From positions 35,605,842 through 35,669,841 of the forward strand of contig NC_132880.1 in the NCBI RefSeq assembly GCF_030463535.1: a stretch of 64,000 bases of DNA. Direction: 5' to 3'. This document shows positions 13,551 to 23,256 of this stretch, piece after piece. Positions within the stretch are counted from its first letter, which is position 1, and each line of letters begins with the position of its first letter. This DNA comes from Salminus brasiliensis (taxonomy: Eukaryota > Chordata > Actinopteri > Characiformes > Bryconidae). Position numbers and translations under genes: made by a program. Below the pieces are notes generated by a model that was not told the origin of the DNA, made no database searches, and worked only from the letters and a program-made list of their open reading frames with translations.

Positions 13551-15690
13551 CCAAAACTTGCATTAAGCTACTTGCATTGATGAATCAACAATGAATGACT
13601 TAATTAATTATTTTACTCATAGATGATCTGTCAGTGCAAACTAACCCATGTGCCCCTAGTACACTTGCATTCAGTTGGAATTGATGGATCAACTATTAAT
13701 TCATTAATTCCTTAATTATAGCTGTAACATCAGTTGTATGGGGGCACTTGGAACTGCCCCAAGTGCCCCTTTACTTAAACTGAGCTAGCAGAGAAGAACA
13801 GCAATGAATTAATTCATGCATTATTTAAGTCATAGCTGATCTATCAATGCCAGTACCTCTACTGCACTTGCATTCAGCCAGAATTGATGGATCAGCTATG
13901 AGTTGATTAATGAATTATTTAATTTATAGCTGAAACAGCAGTGCTTGAATACAAGCATGAGACTAACACTGAGCTAGCACTGCTGCATATAACTATATTG
14001 AAATGGTCAAGATGTAAACAAGGTCATTCAGAAGGGTTTAATGTGAAACGCTCGTCAGAATTGTAATTCTGATAGGAATCAGACATCTGAAGAGTTACAC
14101 AAAAAGACATCCGAACCCAAAAAGCTAGAACACAAAGTGATTATGAATTTATGAGACATTGATTTTTATGCTAGTTTTAAGATTTCGGTTTTGGCCAAGA
14201 TATTTGTTTTTTGACCCATTTGGCCCTAAGCTAAACTTATGCTTGGTGTGCATTTTTAATTTCTCTTATTTGGGATTAGTAGAACCTAACAAGTCCTCAT
14301 ATGAGGCCAAATGGTCAAAGTTGAAAAAAAAAAAAGTATCATGGTGCAGAATAGCAGAAATGTAATGTCCCCATATGAGGACCCAGGGTCTCATAAGGTC
14401 AATCCAGGTTTTTCCACAATTTTATTATTATCAATATTACAAATATGTAATATCACAACAATACTGGTGGTTTTGAATGGTAAATTAACTGCTTACATTT
14501 TAACTGCTACATTTGTGCTGTGGCTATTGCAACCCCTGGTTCCAATCAACTGTACTGAAAGTCATCAGAGATGGTACATCTAAACAATGAGCCAGTTCAG
14601 ATCACAGAGTACCCTGAATGACTTAGTTTATTTCTCAATCACTGAATTATGGAGGAAATCAGCGGAATTTCCCTTTCAGCTGATCCATTAGGTGCACCCG
14701 GATGACCCATGCAACACTGCTAGACTTGCATTCAGCTAGGCTTAGAATTGATGGATCCGCTGAATGAATTAATTCTTTAAATCAGAATAACACTGAGCCT
14801 GTTTACACCTGGTCACGTCATGTGACTAGTATCTGGATTGTATCCTGATAAGATTTTAGCCACATGCTCACCCTGTACACTCTGTAGTCAAATGCGTCTC
14901 CGATTAGGCAGACTGAAATATGACTGCTGTGTGGGACAGAATATGCAAATTTGCTTGTTGTGCGGCAATTATTACTAGTGTTTGAGTTGTACTGGGAGGT
15001 TTTGGAGAGTTGGATGAGTTTACACTGCTCCAATGCGTCTCAGACCACCTCCTGAAGTGGTTTGAGTGATGGGATTTACACTTGCAGTTGTATGTGTCTT
15101 GGCCTCATCCAGATATAATCCTGATACTCAAGATGCAAAAGTTCTGCATGATTAAGTGACTAAGAATGGTTCAGATGATAACTAGGAACCGTCTTAAGAG
15201 TTCAATATCTCAGTCCTACAACACAGACATTGTTTTATGGTAGTTTATGTATCTAATTTCTGGCCTAATGCTTACATTTTAATCCATTCATGGCACAGGG
15301 GCACACAAACAAACATTGTAAGGCAAAATAGAACTTTCTTTTCCAGATTCACCAGTTTTATCATAATCCATATTACATATAAAACCTCAGAAGACTGGAG
15401 ATTTGGGGTGGAAAATGAAATGGCTACATTTGCACTGTAGAACCTGTGACCCCTGGTTCCCATCACCACCTCAGTAAAGATATTCCAAGTTGGTCTGATT
15501 GACTATGTTTTTCTTTCTCAACCACTGAATCAAGGAAAAATCAGTGGAATTCCCTTTTAAGCTGCTCCAAGTACACCCGGATTGACCTATGTAACCCTGC
15601 TACACTTGCCTTCAGCAAGGCTTAGCACTGCTGGATCAGCTATGAATGAATTACTCATAGCTGATCCACCAATGCTGGTTGAACGTAAGA
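13551..15690. repeat. cluster of diverged modules: cttgcattcag / gaattgatggatca / tgaattaat
   Basis: A module of roughly 80-100 bp recurs at about 13545-13640, 13665-13740, 13790-13830, 13865-13935, 14725-14785 and 15605-15680. Each has (a)cttgc(a)ttcag, a gatggatcagctat-like core and an AATTAAT run. Several carry tgcccc. It looks like a decayed local tandem array or repeated insertions. The stretch 14803-15140 between copies may be a separate short element. Confidence 0.5.
14803..15140. repeat. possible short inverted-repeat DNA element
   Basis: tatctggattgtatcctgat near the left and its near complement ccagatataatcctgatact near the right, with gtttacacctgg and ggatttacacttg at matching positions, suggest inverted ends around 300 bp. 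The repeat is imperfect and appears once here. Confidence 0.3.
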
Positions 15691-15875
15691 GCAGGGATAG
15701 TTAGGGCTGCCTTTCACATTCAAAAAAGCCCCCAGCTTGGTTACTCCTTGGTGAACTTGCGGCTGGAGGGTTTCGTGGTGGTTGTGATGGAGGTTGGGGG
15801 AGGTCCTGACACCAATCGGCGTTGTGACATCTTATTAAGCCAGCACCACGTAATCCTCATGCACCCCTCCCCTGC

Positions 15876-15912
15876 TTTAAAATCCTCTCGCCCCGGCGCA
15901 GCTCTCAGGACC
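15876..15912 (+). promoter_or_regulatory. predicted core promoter of hpca: TATA-like box and initiator
   Basis: TTTAAAA at 15876-15882 lies in otherwise C-rich sequence. About 25-30 bp downstream is gctCTCAGGA (15901-15910), a reasonable initiator. Just downstream are CpG-containing blocks and then the predicted exon 1 donor. I see no other segment in the upstream 15 kb with this combination. The call rests on motif spacing alone. Confidence 0.5.
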
Positions 15913-15933
15913 CGAGAACACCAGCGGCTCGTT

Positions 15934-15964
15934 CCCTCCCTCCATCCCTCCCTCTCGCCCTCCC
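15934..15964 (-). promoter_or_regulatory. G-quadruplex-prone tract in the hpca 5' UTR (template strand)
   Basis: Six CCC runs on the + strand give six GGG runs on the - (template) strand within 31 bp. Loops are 1 to 5 bases (for example GGG-A-GGG-CGAGA-GGG-A-GGG), meeting the usual G3N1-7 rule. The + strand could form an i-motif. The tract lies roughly 25-60 bp after the predicted transcription start, a position where such structures often affect elongation. Confidence 0.55.
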
Positions 15965-15993
15965 TCCATCAGTCCGTCCGTCCAGCAGTTAGC

Positions 15994-16010
15994 ATGCTCT
16001 GATGCAGTGA
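15994..16010 (+). promoter_or_regulatory. two minimal uORFs sharing one base in the hpca 5' UTR
   Basis: ATG-CTC-TGA (15994-16002) is followed by ATG-CAG-TGA (16002-16010); the final A of the first stop is the A of the second start. These are the only ATGs in the predicted spliced 5' UTR before the true start. Each encodes two residues. Such start-stop units commonly slow scanning ribosomes, so a translational effect is plausible but inferred. Confidence 0.5.
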
Positions 16011-16030
16011 GGAGCAGCACGGATAGCGCC
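16010..16030 (+). promoter_or_regulatory. RE1/REST-like element in hpca exon 1
   Basis: AGCAGCACGGATAGCGCC (16013-16030) lies within a 21-bp window that matches the RE1/NRSE consensus at 16 of 21 positions, including nine of ten in the right half-site (GGATAGCGCC against GGACAGCGCC). REST represses neuronal genes in non-neuronal cells by binding RE1 sites near promoters, and hippocalcin is neuron-specific. The position inside exon 1 and the gene type make it credible, but the left half-site is weaker. Confidence 0.5.
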
Positions 16031-16503
16031 TTCTCTCCGCCACGCTAATTACCACAGCCCAGGGAGAACCGAGGCATTTCGGACACGGTAAGGACGACGA
16101 GACGCTTTCGCCCTCATCTGAAATATTGATCAGGGCGCTTAATTCTTAATAAGGACTGGAGACGGCTTCGACGTGCATTTGCCGTGCAGAGCTCTGTTGT
16201 GTGCAGTCGGGGCTGTTAGAAACATGAGCGCCGTGCACTGCACACCACGAGGGCTCTGTGCATGTCATATGTGGACATAATCTAATAAACACGCCGTTAC
16301 GCATCTTTTGGCGGGTTTGAGGTAGAATAAGATCAGCCTTCTTCATCGTGTGCAGCTAATTTTGCATCTACACGAGCTGAGCAGTAGTTTTGTGAATGAA
16401 AACAGCTCTCCTGAAACTCATCGTTTCGTAAAGAATAAGCTGCTTGGAATCGCACATTTCGTGGGACAGGCGTCATTTGTTTTCCCACCTCTATTCCGAC
16501 AAG

Positions 16504-16594
16504 CCCCGCCCTCGTAAGCGCGGACCGCTCGGTAGTATTCCGCGTCCTGGCCAACGATTGGCTAATACTCTGTCCGCTTGTGCGCTAGGATTGG
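16504..16594 (+). promoter_or_regulatory. promoter-like cluster in intron 1: GC box and paired reverse CCAAT boxes
   Basis: A GC box (CCCCGCCC at 16504-16511) is followed by two ATTGG boxes, GATTGGCTA (16556-16564) and GATTGGCTG (16589-16597), spaced 33 bp apart, about three helical turns. The surrounding 16480-16700 block is CpG-rich against an AT-rich background. Paired NF-Y sites at this spacing are typical of vertebrate promoters, so this may be an alternative or downstream promoter, or part of the hpca CpG island. Confidence 0.45.
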
Positions 16595-16802
16595 CTGGCG
16601 GATAGTGTGAGATGTTAGCCAACCGCAGATCAGGACAAGCGATAACCACTGGCGAATGAGAGTGCAGGAGGCAGGACGTGCCGGAAAACGGGTAGGGATA
16701 ACTGAAATACCCTCCTTGGATGGTGACAGTAAGCAAGTGCTGTGTGTTTGTGCTTTGTACCTCTAAAGGTGTTCCGTTATATAAGATGCCCTTCACATGC
16801 GC

Positions 16803-16868
16803 TCACGTGAATTCTGTTACCACGTTGCCAATGCGACTAGGTGTGTCTTTATTTAAAATGTCACGTGA
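16803..16868 (+). promoter_or_regulatory. two TCACGTGA E-box palindromes
   Basis: Identical 8-bp palindromes lie at 16803-16810 and 16861-16868, 58 bp apart. The second is preceded by G (GTCACGTGA), the form bound by USF and MiT/TFE factors. Both lie within 800 bp of the predicted exon 1. Occurrence of two copies this close by chance is unlikely, but function is inferred. Confidence 0.4.
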
Positions 16869-16899
16869 AAGTATGCGGACAGTTTACAAACAAAGCCCA

Positions 16900-19800
16900 C
16901 CAGCACAGCCCACCTGTGCCTCGTATGGAGAGTGTGAGTTTGCTGCATTTGACGGGTTGGTTTGGTTTATTTAAGAAAAGTCAAGATGCCTCAAAAACAA
17001 AAAGCAAGGCACATTAATTTCATAAAGCACATGCATTTACTGAATTATTATTAATTCACGGTTTATATTTGGTAATTTTCATTTGAGGACATTTAGAGTT
17101 GACTATACAGACAGGCAGTAACAGAGCGCGTGCATTACTGTGCACGCACCAGAGCACTGTTATAGGTGTGCAATGCTTCCTTAAACACATAATAACCAGT
17201 TTTTGTAATAGTTAGCATAACCTGATCTAAGTGATGGAATAATAATGTATTTCATATTTGATTATCTAATATTTTCCATATGCATATCTGTCCATGGTGA
17301 TACTGGTAAACCGGGACTACATGTACCCGAATTAGCACTACAAAAACATAGCATTTATTATCTGTAGGGTTTTAAAATCAGTGAAATGTATAAAATGCAG
17401 TGACATAACATCACCTACACATTCTGCTCATCAGGACTGCAGTAAACACATCATTTAATATCAGCATCAATGGAAACATTTATCTGATGGCTTTCTTTTC
17501 TAAGCAGTTGATTTGATGGGATTCCAATATTATTATGCATCCCTACTTCTAGAACTGTTTCTGAGTTGTGTATGCAGAGCTGCAGACTTCATCACAAAAC
17601 TTAGCACACCCTTAAAAAAGAAATTTAAGATTTTTTTTTTCTTTTGTATAGATTATTTATGGGGGCATGACAGCTCACATAACTACTTAAGTAGCTCTTT
17701 GCCTCAGTAAATGGATCTTCTCTATAATAAAGAAACTGTCGCTATCAAACAGCAACTTTATAAGAAAAGAAAAAAACTTCTTAACTTTCAATGAAAGTCA
17801 ATGTGACAATATTTTATACAAGGTCTTGGAGCATTGCAGTTGCCCCCATTCATCATGAATTCTTGACATAATGTAAAGAACAGATAGATTGAAATTGTCA
17901 AAAAGTAATACAACATCAAAAATGGACATACAAGGTTTTTGCCTGATCGCGACAATGTAGTTCTTTAAAGACTCTTTAAACTAGTTGTATATATCAACAC
18001 TTCAAGTTGCAGATCTCTTTAAGTTCAGGCTCATATATAGACTAGAAATATGTTGCGTGTAGTTAACCAGCCAGCAAAATACCAGAAACAAAAAGGGTGT
18101 AATATTTCTGGTCATTTTGTTACCATCTGACATTACCATTAGCAAAATGACACACATTAATATCATCTGAATTCACTCGAGATTTGTGTTTGGTATAGAC
18201 TGGCGATATGGATCAGATGGTGTCATGTGAATGTCAGATGGACAAAGAGCCATACGTCGAGCAAGGCCCGTGTGCCTGTCAGCTGTGTCTGCCTGAAGTG
18301 CTGTGTACGTTGATAAAGCGTGGCTGTTACATAAGAAGATAAAGAGAAGGGAAGAGTGGAGGACCCATCAGTGCTAGTCTGTTTAAGCTTGTTGCGGGTT
18401 ACTCTGAATCCCTTCAGGCCACGTTTAATTACAAAAAACACAGAAGGGGGTGTCTAGTGGAACAGCAAGCGAAGGGCGATAGCAAGATTTTGTGCTTTTC
18501 GTTAACATTGGTAAAGGAACTTGTGTGGATTTCCTTTTTTATGTGTGATTGAGTGTGTGTTTGAGTGTGTACATGTTTTACATGTCAGCTGTGCGCTCAG
18601 TATGGCCTCTGAATTACACCGAGCTTGATTCTTCTCATAGATGTGCTGTGATGGCTTATCTGTTTGGGTGTTTTCCTTTAAAAGTCAGTCTCCATCTCTG
18701 AGTGAAGGCAGAGCAAATGGAAGGTGACAGTAACTCAAGGGCGCTGTATGGAAGTGCAATCCATTAACAGCAGCATTTTACATTATTGGATTCATGCAGT
18801 AGATGCACAAGGCGTTTGCGTCGTGTGGCACGATTAATCCTTTGGGCCTTTTTCTTAGACTTCTTTTAGAAATCTCTTGGGCTCATTGTCTGTCTGATTA
18901 ATTATGGCTGCATAGTTGCATGAAGGCATGTGATGGCTTTAAGTGCTGGTGATAAATCAAATGTCATATGGACATTGTAATGGTTCATGTTGGAAGTTCA
19001 TCCGTATTATCACTTTTCTTTAGTGGGAATGAGACAGTTTGATGGTCTGGCGCGAAACACTGTACACCTGATGGGGTTCTGTTGAATCAAGTTGTTCATG
19101 TATCACAGTTTCCACTCTCTGAAAATAAAATACTCACTATGAAAAGGCAGTTAAGGGGAAGTCATGGCAAGATCTGGGTCAAAAGGGCCAATACAACAAA
19201 GGTTAATAGCAATTATTGCAGGCTAATTTTGAGATGGAAGAAACATTAAGGGTGCGTCATATAGACAACATAGCAGTACTGTAATGCTGTAGTTACATAG
19301 GACTTTTTGCATTAACATTTCTTGTACTGGCCTTCTTGGTCCTCCAGATCTTCTACAGTTCCTCTTAACTGCCACTTCTTTATGACTTCTATACTTTTAG
19401 ACGGTGGAAACGTGTGACATCAACAATAATTCAGTACAACAGCCACAGAAGCACTTTTCCCGAACCTTGATTGGTGAAGATACTCCAGAGCTCAGAGTAC
19501 ACAGTAAAAAAACAACCACACTGTGATAGGTTGGAGTCTACATTTCCATACTACAGCTGAGTCCAATCCAGCATCATGCAGAGGCCATTCCAGCATCATG
19601 ATAAGGGTTATCAAACATATATTGCAGTCATCATACTGCATGTATATGATGCAGACTGTGCTACCTGTCCATGCATTCACGCCACTCTAAGCAATCAGCC
19701 TCTTGTTTGTCTCCAGCCTGACTGTCGTGCCCCCTGAGCCATGATTGCAGATGTATTATGGGATGTGATTGTGTACTGTATTTGGGCTCGGTCTCAGGGG

Positions 19801-20298
19801 TGGATGTGGGCTGTACCACCCACAGAGAGCCTCTCACTTCCCCTCTCCAAAGGCGCCGTAGCAGTGGTCTCAGCCCTCCATTAGAGAATGCTGACAGGGC
19901 AGCAATTACGCCCAGCGCCCGCACTGTGGCTGATTCTAATGATCTCTCTCAGAGCAAATGTGTTTTTCTACAGTATAAGTGTTTGTGTGTGTGTGTGTTT
20001 CTGTTGGTTGTTTGTATGTGTGTATGTCTCTGTGTGTGTGTGAGGCAGAGCAAGTGAACAAGGGATTTTTCTATAAGTGTGTGTTGATGTTAAAGTTGAA
20101 GTAAAAGCAGTGCCATTATTTTATGTGTCCAGACCTCAGAGACCCTCAACATTATTCTAACGGACACTGGATGCAGCTAATCGCCACTGATGTACTGTGT
20201 TGTACCGCTGTGCCATGATTGTTTGCTGGAATAATGGCTTCTTTTTCATGCTGTGAACATACAAGTGCCGTGCTTTGCTAGAAAAGCTCCATCCTCAA
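16900..20298. other. hpca intron 1, 5' part
   Basis: Mostly AT-rich. It has a GC-richer block at 19690-19940 and TG-rich runs at 19980-20042. No gene, and no repeat except family C at 17735. Confidence 0.5.
17735..17935 (+). repeat. interspersed repeat family C, copy 2
   Basis: It contains cttcttaactttcaatgaaa, gtcaatgtgacaatatttta and cattcatcatgaattcttga. It lies in intron 1. Confidence 0.6.
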
Positions 20299-20317
20299 CC
20301 CCCCCCCCCCCCCCCCC
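20299..20317. repeat. C19 homopolymer
   Basis: Nineteen consecutive C. It would form a G-quadruplex on the - strand and is a likely site of sequencing-length error. Confidence 0.9.
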
Positions 20318-20574
20318 TCAGCCCGGCTAGCTGCGGCACCCAAGGAGATGCTCCGTGGAAAAAGAGAAGAAATGCAAGAAAATGCCTCCAGCTCTTCTGC
20401 TTCTTCTCTGTTTCAGTGAGGTCAGGCTGAGTCGCAGCGCTCTGGCAGTTCAGCCTGTCTTCACTGGCTCGCACACTACTTCCTTACTGAACACACCATG
20501 TCTTGCTGTGCAGCTTTCAGCCGGCAGCGAGACGAAAACCCAACTGGTACCAGCAGAAAATGCTTGATCGGATA

Positions 20575-20735
20575 CTGAAGTTAAAGGGGCCAAAGAATAC
20601 ATTTATTGAGAATTTGAAGTTGTTATTTTAATGTATGAATAGTAAATAAGAAAAATGCTTAGATGTCATTTAACAAGCCTATTTACAACCCTGTTATTTT
20701 GCCTTATAATGAAACACCCATATTTGTTTTCTGTA
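20575..20735 (+). repeat. interspersed repeat family D, copy 2
   Basis: It contains ccaaagaatacatttattga, tttacaaccctgttattttg and ataatgaaaca, collinear with the complement of 44510-44692. Confidence 0.6.
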
Positions 20736-22797
20736 GAAGGCTCATGGACACCAATGATAAGCTCTGCTTTTATTGGCTAGCTTAGGGTACTGGCGATAGG
20801 GTTGCGGAAGCTGCATATTATAGTTTTAACACTGTAACAAAAACACTGTAATAATTCCTGAGTCTTAACGTGTTAACTGTTAGCCTTGCCCCCTCTTTTT
20901 GACTTTTGACTTTCTCAAGTTTTACCAAGTTTTAAACAAGCTATTTTTTACCTTCAGATATGCGTATATATAAGTTCCACCATTCAGCTGAGGGAGTTTT
21001 TTTTCAAGGAAGCAGATGATGGAGAGCAGAGATGCTAAAAGCTAGAGTAAGCTTATAGCCTAGTGCGGATCCCTGTTTGTTCCCTCAGGGTTCGCTTCAT
21101 TGTGTGCCGAGTTGGAGCTCCTCTTCTCTGGACACTGGCATGAGTCCTGGTTCACACAGCAGCCCATATTTCCCTGGCATTGATGTGCTATTAAAGGGAT
21201 CAAGAGGGGGTTCAAAATGATCATGTAGGAATGAATTACAACTGTTTGGGTACATAAAAACACATGATCGCCATAAGTGGATCTCAGAGGAAAAATGCAT
21301 AAAATATAGAAATCGCCCCCAGTATTGGTATCAGCCGATACTCAGAAAAGAAAATTTGATATCGGATCGTCTCTAGTTTCCACTGTGCTAGGAATATTAG
21401 GCAGCAGATCATTCACACAGTGATATTCAGACATTTCGTTTTTTTGCAGTGTGTTCTGTCAAGTCGGCTGGCCTCCTTTCTGCCTCCGGGTGTGACCTTT
21501 CGCTGGCACTGGGGAATTAATAGGGCCTCTCGTGCTTGACCAGAGGAAGGATACTGGGGATTTCAGGGATGATTTGACAGCTGGAAGGAATACCAGAGCA
21601 GGGCTAGAAACGACAAGAAGAACAAACACATGGAAAGTTTTATGATCCAGCACTTTGTTGACGTTTTTCATCCTCTTTGTTTTAATGGTAGCTATCTAGA
21701 AGGTTCAGAAGATAGATAGAGGGAATCCACAATGTGCTTTGTTCAAATTTATAGAAGCAAAATCAATTTACTGGTATGCTGAGCCATTTTCCAAGTGGAA
21801 ATGGCATCAATTAGCAACTCAATTTTCCCCAAGGCTCTTATATCTAGTGTAGCTCTTCCAGACTGATAGACTCAAATGAGAAAACAAATATTGATTACCC
21901 AAGTCTGACCATGCATGTTTACAGTACATTAGAAAGAGCCAAGTAGACTGAAATGGGCTTTAAGGCATGTAGTTATGGCCAAATAATAAATGAACAATAT
22001 CATAACAAACTGTACATTGTGGCGCTGTCTTTGCTGCTGCATGTTTCATGCCCATTTAGAATGTTTTACTGCTCTGTTTTAAGGTTGGAGGAATTTGTCA
22101 GGATTTAGTGTATTCATCCTTTACCTGTAGAAGCTCTCATTCTTTTCAGGAGACTTGCTTTCAGGTTTTTTTTTTTAAATAATTTTTCATGCTTCATGAT
22201 GACATGATGACTGCCTCACATATCCTGTATTCGTTAGGTGCATCGATTGTGCCCGTCTTTAGAAAAGAACGCTACACGTACACAAGGTGCAGTACACACA
22301 AAAAACAGTAGGGACAGTGTAGACACTGTTAGCATCAACATTTTAGGAGGTTTTGAAGAAACGTGACCAAGTCTGAAATGACCCGCATCTGTATGACGTC
22401 AAAAATTAATGGAAACATATCAGAGACCTTTATGTCTATGCTTTATTGTCAGTGTCCTCTGGTCTGACCTCTAGTGGAAGCCTCCAGTAGCACGGGTAGC
22501 ACAGGTTGTCTACGCGAACGCTTCTTGATGTATCCTTTCAGGCATACATTGTTGAGTCCTGTTGATTTGTTCAGATCTGAAGTGAGAGTGGAGTTCGATT
22601 TTCTCCTCTCTCTCAAAGATGAAAGCTTTGAGAGCTGTTTTTCTGGTGGTTTTGGTGGTCCTGCACTGTCTCCCATGTTTCTCTGTCCTTGAATACGTTT
22701 TTGAACTCCAGTTTTGGAACCCCCTGTTTGTTAATTTCCTTTGACGTTCTCTTCTTTTTGTGCGTAGATCGTCGTCTATCTGATCTCCTCGTGAATA
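20736..22797. other. hpca intron 1 tract with a full CRE palindrome and an odd - strand frame
   Basis: TGACGTCA, a complete cAMP-response element, lies at 22394-22401. On the - strand 22449-22676 is open (75 codons, basic, with SLRERRKSNST and KGYIKKRSRR), and AATAAA follows 2 nt after its stop. I cannot place it in a family. The stretch directly abuts family A copy 3, so it may be part of an old retroposed element. Confidence 0.35.
22021..22041 (-). promoter_or_regulatory. second RE1-like motif in hpca intron 1
   Basis: Read on the - strand, this segment ends AAAGACAGCGCC and matches the RE1 consensus at 17 of 21 positions. The right half GACAGCGCC is perfect from position 13 on, but the two bases before it differ. 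Like the exon 1 site it has AGCAGC where the consensus has AGCACC. It is far from the promoter and could be chance. Confidence 0.3.
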
Positions 22798-23256
22798 CAC
22801 TATATGTCCAAAAGTTTGTGGACCCCTTTTAATGAATGCCGTTACTTGACGTTGCACCCATTGCTGACACAGATGTGCAAATGCACACATACATAGCTAG
22901 TCTAGTCTCTGTAGAGAGGTATTGCCAATAGAATAGGAATGTTTTGACACCATGCTTTTTGTTAGGCATAGGCTAAAGCGGTATGAATCCCCCAGCATGG
23001 AACTGTGTTCTCTGAAATGGGGAAGTTGGGGATGAGGTGGGGTGGTGTTCATCCAACACCGTGACCTATAGCAGTATAGCGGTATAGCAGACCTCACGAA
23101 CGATGAATGTCGCTAAAAGCAATTAAATCCTCACAGCAATGCTCCAAAATGTAGTAGAAAAGCTTTCCCGGTACAGTAGTAACATTTGTAATGCCCTTGA
23201 TTTCAGAAGAAACAATAAAAAAGCAGGTGTCCCAATATTTTTGGCTATGTAGTGTA
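22798..23256 (+). mobile_element. family A short DNA element, copy 3
   Basis: Ends cactatatgtccaaaagttt and ttttggctatgtagtgta are intact. Several internal deletions are visible relative to copy 1. It lies in hpca intron 1. Confidence 0.75.

Larger units (their letters stand above)
15906..16087 (+). other. hpca: predicted noncoding 5' UTR exon 1 of hpca
   Basis: A TATA-like box (15876-15882) is followed about 25-30 bp later by a CTCAGGA initiator-like site. The GC-rich segment ends at a strong donor, cacg|gtaagg (GT at 16088-16089). The only ATGs in it are two minimal uORFs at 15994-16002 and 16002-16010. It also carries a C-run tract and an RE1-like site, listed separately. Mammalian HPCA family genes often have a remote noncoding first exon, which fits. 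The start is approximate, and joining this exon to the coding exons 34 kb away needs transcript support. Confidence 0.6.

Noticed and set aside
20355..20567. 70-codon frame resembling a signal peptide protein
   Set aside because: A single short frame in intron 1 next to a C19 run, with no supporting signals.
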